This document shows, one piece after another, positions 63,363 through 64,000 of a DNA stretch of 64,000 nt. The translations under genes were made by a program, and so were the position numbers. The notes under the pieces were generated by a model. That model did no database searches. It worked only from the letters and a program-made list of their open reading frames with translations, and was not told the DNA's origin. The stretch is taken from positions 248,611 through 312,610 of the forward strand of contig UESW01005075.1 in the NCBI GenBank assembly GCA_900491605.1, written 5' to 3'. Each line of letters opens with the position of its first letter. The first letter of the stretch is position 1. Source of the stretch: Calamus simplicifolius. Its lineage: Eukaryota > Streptophyta > Magnoliopsida > Arecales > Arecaceae.

Positions 63363-64000
63363 TGCTTCCCTTAATTGCCTTTGCCTTAGTTCTTATTTGG
63401 TCAATATGAGTACTTGTCTTGCCATCTATAACCATAATAAAATCATTTGATTGAATTATCATGAATAAAGAAGCATAAATAGAAGAAGTCAAATAAAAAA
63501 TTATAAATTATTGGATATGTGTTCCAATTACAGCACCTAAGACCTTAAATTAGAAGATTATGAGAACGTCGGTAAAGACATCAACAACTATATCACCTAG
63601 AAAACATCTAGGTGCATAAGAATTTCATGTGGCACCACTACATTCCACATCCAATAGAACTGGGCGCCAAATGAATGCCACAAACCTTACCTCGAATGAA
63701 TGTTGAATATAGTGGTGCACATTCTTGATATACGAGTATGTTTTAACAGTTGTTGCAAACGATGTCTGGGGATATATTTGCCTCTCTCACCCCACCACTA
63801 CTTCTTATTCCATATATACATAAGCACCCTCAGGGGTACTCATAAAAATAGGAGTCCATGTATCAATTACTAGCCCATTTTGTTCGCACCACCATTCATG
63901 TGAAAGTTGTGCAAGTGCGATTCACACGTGCATTGACCTTCATGTTGGTGGAGCATCATGATCCATCTCCCCGCCGTTTGATGTAGCGGGGCCATAGTTC
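63363..64000. other. Right edge; possible retroelement leader or LTR, no gene recognised
   Basis: Includes TATA-like CCATATATACATAAG (63811-63825) on the plus strand, which on the minus strand also reads as a TATA region, and GGGCGCCAAATG (63662-63673), whose reverse complement CATTTGGCGCCC resembles a primer-binding-site context. These hints fit a minus-strand retroelement 5' end but no LTR boundary could be set. Confidence 0.3.

Overview
The window is nuclear DNA of a flowering plant: AT-rich, with spliceosomal introns from about 0.1 to nearly 12 kb, TATA/telo-box/G-box promoter motifs, CT-rich 5' leaders and nested plant transposon families. Repeat style and the WRKY/4CL-like fragments suggest a monocot, perhaps a palm, but that is an impression and no database was searched.

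Only three host genes can be supported. (1) Minus strand, from a 5' leader near 12.6 kb down past the left edge: pre-mRNA-splicing factor 38 (PRP38). Three coding exons are visible (8224-7937, 4457-4377, 1774-1703) and the rest lies outside. (2) Plus strand, 22713-35667: a seven-exon, 155-residue coiled-coil protein of unknown function. All its introns are phase 0, and an 11.7-kb intron is loaded with transposons. (3) Plus strand, 47581-48736: a three-exon heavy-metal-associated isoprenylated plant protein (HIPP) with a CEGC metal site, a Gly/Lys-rich middle and a C-terminal CRIM farnesylation box.

The rest is mobile or decayed DNA. PRP38 introns hold a short minisatellite split by an RTE-type LINE fragment with its target duplication, and an inverted pair of RTE 3' ends. 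From 12.6 to 18.9 kb is AT-rich intergenic DNA. A decayed hAT element (18.9-22.4 kb) runs up to the promoter of gene 2. Inside the long intron of gene 2 are a Tourist-like MITE and a nearly full-length dead RTE LINE, itself split by a 679-bp hAT-type element with an 8-bp target duplication. From 36 to 47 kb there are simple repeats, a decayed tandem array (40.3-42.8 kb) and two related direct repeats, one adjoining the HIPP promoter. From 57 to 62.6 kb is a dead Ty1/copia retrotransposon on the minus strand, split by a 1530-bp CACTA element.

The most interesting point is capture of host-gene pieces. The CACTA element carries what look like the 5' ends of a 4-coumarate:CoA-ligase-like gene and a WRKY gene. 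The hAT-type element carries a piece resembling the start of an LRR receptor kinase. Nothing suggests that the three host genes work together; they look like independent housekeeping or stress-type loci.
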